Assembly: GCA_003216435.1 (NCBI GenBank) | Contig: QCIW01000013.1 | Location: 1 to 39,025, forward strand | Length of the DNA stretch: 39,025 bases | Reading direction: 5' to 3' | DNA from: Prochlorococcus sp. AG-402-N21 | GTDB taxonomy: Bacteria; Cyanobacteriota; Cyanobacteriia; PCC-6307; Cyanobiaceae | Shown: positions 36,400 to 39,025 of the stretch, piece after piece | Layout: every line of letters begins with the position of its first letter | Position numbering within the stretch: position 1 is the first letter of the stretch | Notes under the pieces: generated by a model | Seen by the model: only the letters and a program-made list of their open reading frames with translations | What the model was told of the DNA's origin: nothing | Database searches by the model: none | Made by a program: the position numbers and the translations under genes

Positions 36400-37575
36400 T
36401 TATTTGGAGCTCCTTAGAACATCTACAACGCTTTTAAATGCAAACCATTCGGGTATTTCTTCCCCAGAACGAAGCATTTTCCTAAATTCTGTTCCACTGA
36501 GTTTCTTGATATGGAGACCAAGTTCAGTTGCTTTTTCGGCTGTTACATAACCTTGTTCCTCTGTAAAAACTAAATTTAAGGAAGGGACTGTTTGCATTTT
36601 TAATTCCTCTGCGCATTCTTTCGCAAAATCTTGAGCTTCATAGGGTTCATAGAAATCATTTCCCGTAAGACTTGATTTGCATCCAGCCATATCTCTACCA
36701 ATTATGAAATGAGTACATCCATAGTTTCTTCTAATTATCATGTGTTGGAGAGCTTCTCTTGGCCCAGCCATGTGCATTGAATACGGAAGGTAAGACCATC
36801 TAATTTTTGGATTATTTACTTCAGCAGCTAATTTTTCATATGTCTGAAATCTTACTGCTCCAGGAATATCGTCTTGCTGAGTAGGGCCACAGGTTGGGTG
36901 GACGAGTACTACAGCATTTTCTTTGACATTCTCAGCCTTTAGTGATCTTGTGAATAGCTCGTAGTGGGCTCTATGTATAGGATTCCTGCATTGGAAAGCT
37001 ATTACATCGTGACCTAATGGAAGATTTTCTCTTACCTCTTTAGGTGTTTTGCAAGGGAAAATTCTTTTAGGTAACTCAAATCCTTTAAGTTCTCCGCCTA
37101 AATAAAATTTCTTCCTTTCAGTGGCAATCATTTTTACAGCAGGATGCTCTAAAGAAGTCGTTCCATAGCAATATTTAGCTTCAAGAACTTTGTTTGGCTC
37201 CCATTTATCTTGAATATTAAGGACAGCTAAATCTTGACCTTTGTATTTAAGTAGTACATTTTCCCCAATTGTTAGATCTTCTTGATCAGTATCTAGAATT
37301 ATAGGTAATCCAAATAGGTAGCCTGATGTAGTGCGGTTATTTGTGACTACTGAGTCGTAGTCAGCTTTTTGCATAAATCCTTTATTTGGAGAGAACGCTC
37401 CTATTAAAAGGAGCTCAATATCACAAGCATTGCGGTCAGAACATTCTATGGATTTGGTAGCACTTTTTTTTAATTGTTGATGATCTTCTTTTGCTGCCAT
37501 GAGATTAATCAGATGACCACCGTAGGGATCGATTAATGCTGGCTGATCACTAATTGAATATTCTTTCTTGTTCAT
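36400..37575 (-). CDS. sat: ATP sulfurylase (sulfate adenylyltransferase)
   Basis: Makes adenosine 5'-phosphosulfate from ATP and sulfate, the first step of sulfate assimilation. It is 391 residues, the single-domain Sat form. The substrate motif QCRNPIHRAHYEL (QxRNPxHxxH) is at about 195-207, a HP-type motif follows in VLVHPTCGPTQQDD, and GRDMAGCKSSLTGNDFYEPYEAQ gives the second ATP-binding block. The start is ATG at 37575. It is separated from psbO upstream by a terminator. Confidence 0.96.
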   Translation of the reverse strand: MNKKEYSISDQPALIDPYGGHLINLMAAKEDHQQLKKSATKSIECSDRNACDIELLLIGAFSPNKGFMQKADYDSVVTNNRTTSGYLFGLPIILDTDQEDLTIGENVLLKYKGQDLAVLNIQDKWEPNKVLEAKYCYGTTSLEHPAVKMIATERKKFYLGGELKGFELPKRIFPCKTPKEVRENLPLGHDVIAFQCRNPIHRAHYELFTRSLKAENVKENAVVLVHPTCGPTQQDDIPGAVRFQTYEKLAAEVNNPKIRWSYLPYSMHMAGPREALQHMIIRRNYGCTHFIIGRDMAGCKSSLTGNDFYEPYEAQDFAKECAEELKMQTVPSLNLVFTEEQGYVTAEKATELGLHIKKLSGTEFRKMLRSGEEIPEWFAFKSVVDVLRSSK

Positions 37576-37632
37576 GAAGGTATTTGTATCTGTGAAATTC
37601 TCCCAGACGGAGTGCTAAAAAGCGATAGCTGT

Positions 37633-37660
37633 AAAAAAAAAAGGCCCTAAAGGGCCTTTT
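37633..37660 (-). terminator. Rho-independent terminator of psbO
   Basis: AAAAGGCCCT (37639-37648) pairs with AGGGCCTTTT (37651-37660) across AA. On the minus strand it is followed by ten T (from the A-run at 37633-37642). It lies 35 bp beyond the psbO stop, before sat. Confidence 0.93.
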
Positions 37661-37694
37661 AAGAGATTTTTCTAGCGATATAAAAAGCTACTAA

Positions 37695-38495
37695 TTAAGC
37701 TTTTCTACCGTAGAAATTACCAATGATTTTGACGTCAGTTGGATCTTTAGATCCAAGGGCATTATCAGATGGTTGAATGGCTGTGAATGTTCCAGCAAAC
37801 TCGTTAGTGTCAGCATCAACTGCTTCTACAGAAAGGGTGATTTGCCCTTTGCCGGATATATCTTGCTTAACGTTTTCTCTGGCAAGGTCTTCATCATCTC
37901 CACCAAGAGCAACTAAACCTTGAGCATATTCAACACCAGTATCCTTGGCGCGACTTTTTGGATCGAGGAAATCACCTGTCCTATAGCTAGGAGTAAAGGT
38001 TGTTCCTTTGAATTCAGCTCCAGGTGCTATTGATTTTCCACCATCAGCAACCATATCTTTGACAGAGAAAGCTAATGGGAATTCTTCTCCATCAGGAGCA
38101 AGAACAGTAATCAATGAAAAGTCAATTCCACCTTTTTCAGTGAATTTTCCACCAGAAAGGTCTCCATAAACCTCATCAATACTTGTGTTGAATCTAGGGC
38201 TGATGATTTTTGCTGGTAAAAATTCAGCTTTTTTACGTTTGCTTGCAGCTGCCTTCACAAAAATTTCTTTTGGTTGAAGACAAAGGTTTTTAAAGCCACC
38301 ATCAGTATTGATGGAGCCTGAAGAACCTTCAGGGAGGGTTGTACATTCACCTGCTTTCCCTGTATTCACAACGTTCCCAAATCGGGCATTACCCCTTTCA
38401 GGACCTTTGACAAAGGCTGCCGAAACATCACTTGGGGCAGATATGAAGGCTAGGCAGAAAGCCAGAGCCAAAGCTAATAGAGCACGAAATCGCAT
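37695..38495 (-). CDS. psbO: Photosystem II manganese-stabilising protein PsbO
   Basis: The 33-kDa lumenal extrinsic subunit that stabilises the Mn4Ca cluster. It is 266 residues. A typical signal peptide (about 1-26, cleavage after VSA) leads into a beta-barrel protein. The disulfide cysteines are in AGECTTLP and KNLCLQPKE, and the conserved GGKFTEKGGIDF, GTTFTPSYRTGDFLDP and GKGQITLSVEAVD blocks follow. The start ATG is at 38495. The upstream 226 bp holds several short hairpins (38525-38555) and a longer inverted repeat (38555-38564 with 38619-38628). Confidence 0.97.
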   Translation of the reverse strand: MRFRALLALALAFCLAFISAPSDVSAAFVKGPERGNARFGNVVNTGKAGECTTLPEGSSGSINTDGGFKNLCLQPKEIFVKAAASKRKKAEFLPAKIISPRFNTSIDEVYGDLSGGKFTEKGGIDFSLITVLAPDGEEFPLAFSVKDMVADGGKSIAPGAEFKGTTFTPSYRTGDFLDPKSRAKDTGVEYAQGLVALGGDDEDLARENVKQDISGKGQITLSVEAVDADTNEFAGTFTAIQPSDNALGSKDPTDVKIIGNFYGRKA

Positions 38496-38721
38496 GGGAG
38501 GGACGCCAAAAAGGCCGAATGACTGCGGTATAAACCGCCCAATGAATCATTTGGGAGCTTACAAGGGCAGATGAGCGTTAAGGCCAGCCTTTTGCAGCTC
38601 TAAACAACCCGTAGCTTATTGTAAGCTCTGAAAATTGAATTAATATTTTCAGAAGCCTTTGGTAGCAATGGATATCAACGATTCTGTTGGAAAAGTGAAA
38701 GATCAGGTGTTTTATAAAAGT
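38496..38721 (-). other. psbO upstream region with inverted repeats
   Basis: No gene is visible here. Three short hairpins are present: GCGGT/ACCGC (38525-38538), CCCAA/TTGGG (38538-38555) and AGCTTA/TAAGCT (38613-38627). A 10-bp inverted repeat GAGCTTACAA/TTGTAAGCTC (38555-38564, 38619-38628) encloses part of them. A TACAAT -10-like hexamer occurs on the minus strand at 38623-38618, but without a matching -35. This may be a structured leader or an operator; I cannot tell which. Confidence 0.4.
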
Positions 38722-39025
38722 TTAGAAATTTTTAGATTTGAAGTCCAATAGTTCATCAAGTAATTTATTGGCTAGCGAAATTTTTGAGTCAACTTTCATT
38801 GTTTTTGGAGTTTTATGGCCACCTAGCAAAAACCCTCCGTTAAGATTTTGTCCAAAACCTTGATTTGGTCGATCAATTGGATTTGCCATAAGTAAGTCAC
38901 ATCCTTTCCTTAAGCGTTTTTGCTCTCCGATTCTTTTTATATCTTCATCAGTACCAGTAAGCGCAGCAAATCCAAGGATTACTTGATTTGGTTTTTTTGA
39001 GTTACTTAATTTGCTAAGGAGATCA
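38722..39025 (-). CDS. coaBC: Phosphopantothenoylcysteine decarboxylase/synthase (CoaBC), C-terminal fragment
   Basis: The last 100 or so codons of a gene that starts beyond the window; the stop TAA is at 38722-38724. The reading frame gives NQVILGFAALTGTDEDIKRIGEQKRLRKGCDLLMANPIDRP, which matches the synthase domain block (GFAAET...KGxDLxVAN), then GFGQNLNGGFLL. CoaBC makes 4'-phosphopantetheine for coenzyme A. The order coaBC-psbO-sat on one strand places it upstream of psbO. Confidence 0.85.
   Translation of the reverse strand, partial: DLLSKLSNSKKPNQVILGFAALTGTDEDIKRIGEQKRLRKGCDLLMANPIDRPNQGFGQNLNGGFLLGGHKTPKTMKVDSKISLANKLLDELLDFKSKNF

Noticed and set aside
38668-38751. 27-codon plus-strand frame upstream of psbO
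   Set aside because: It overlaps the end of coaBC on the opposite strand, has no ribosome site, and its length is within chance.

Overview
This window is a gene-dense, AT-rich chromosomal segment of a cyanobacterium, almost certainly Prochlorococcus, and probably a low-light-adapted lineage. The evidence is the set of photosynthesis and carbon-fixation genes (psbA, psbO, cp12, bicA-sbtA-sbtB), Mg-type hemB, very short or overlapping gene junctions, and protein sequences typical of marine picocyanobacteria. It reads as core genome. I see no insertion sequences, prophage genes, CRISPR arrays, tRNAs or rRNAs.

Layout. Positions 1-6,500: rbgA (partial) and a universal-stress protein (minus), pgk (plus), a secreted unknown (minus), murG (plus), then a minus-strand run rnhA-pyrD-CobC-like aminotransferase. 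Positions 6,500-13,000: the minus-strand ribosomal/transcription cluster clpB-secE-nusG-rplK-rplA-(L10 leader)-rplJ-rplL, closed by a strong terminator. Positions 13,000-18,150: enolase (plus), an ABC1/UbiB kinase-like gene with two unknown genes (minus), and a thioredoxin-reductase-like flavoprotein lacking the usual NADPH motifs (plus). Positions 18,200-21,300: an inorganic-carbon uptake operon bicA-sbtA-sbtB (minus). Positions 21,400-27,700 (plus): a DnaJ-like protein, hemB, a glyoxalase-family gene, mutS2, obgE and a small conserved-looking protein, ending in a very long palindromic terminator. Positions 27,780-31,330: cp12, a DUF2301-like membrane protein, a GST-family protein (minus), an aspartoacylase homologue (plus), a small lipoprotein and a 39-residue ORF (minus). 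Positions 31,500-39,025: psbA and aroC (plus), then eda-like, ftsH, sat, psbO and the 3' end of coaBC (minus).

How the genes fit together. Carbon enters through BicA/SbtA. CP12 gates the Calvin cycle, and Pgk and Eno serve central carbon flow. PsbA, PsbO and FtsH are, respectively, the fast-turnover D1 protein, the oxygen-evolving-complex stabiliser and the protease class that clears damaged D1. HemB feeds tetrapyrrole synthesis and Sat sulfate assimilation.

I did not find a wholly new multi-gene system. The points most worth a second look are the NADPH-motif-less thioredoxin-reductase-like protein with a structured leader, the truncated SbtB-like PII protein, a CP12 with only one cysteine pair, an ObgE with an altered G4 motif, an Eda-like aldolase with altered active-site motifs, a Trp at the D1 position next to pheophytin, a 25-bp-arm palindromic terminator, and several unknown small proteins. 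No similarity search was available; all family names come from recognising motifs.
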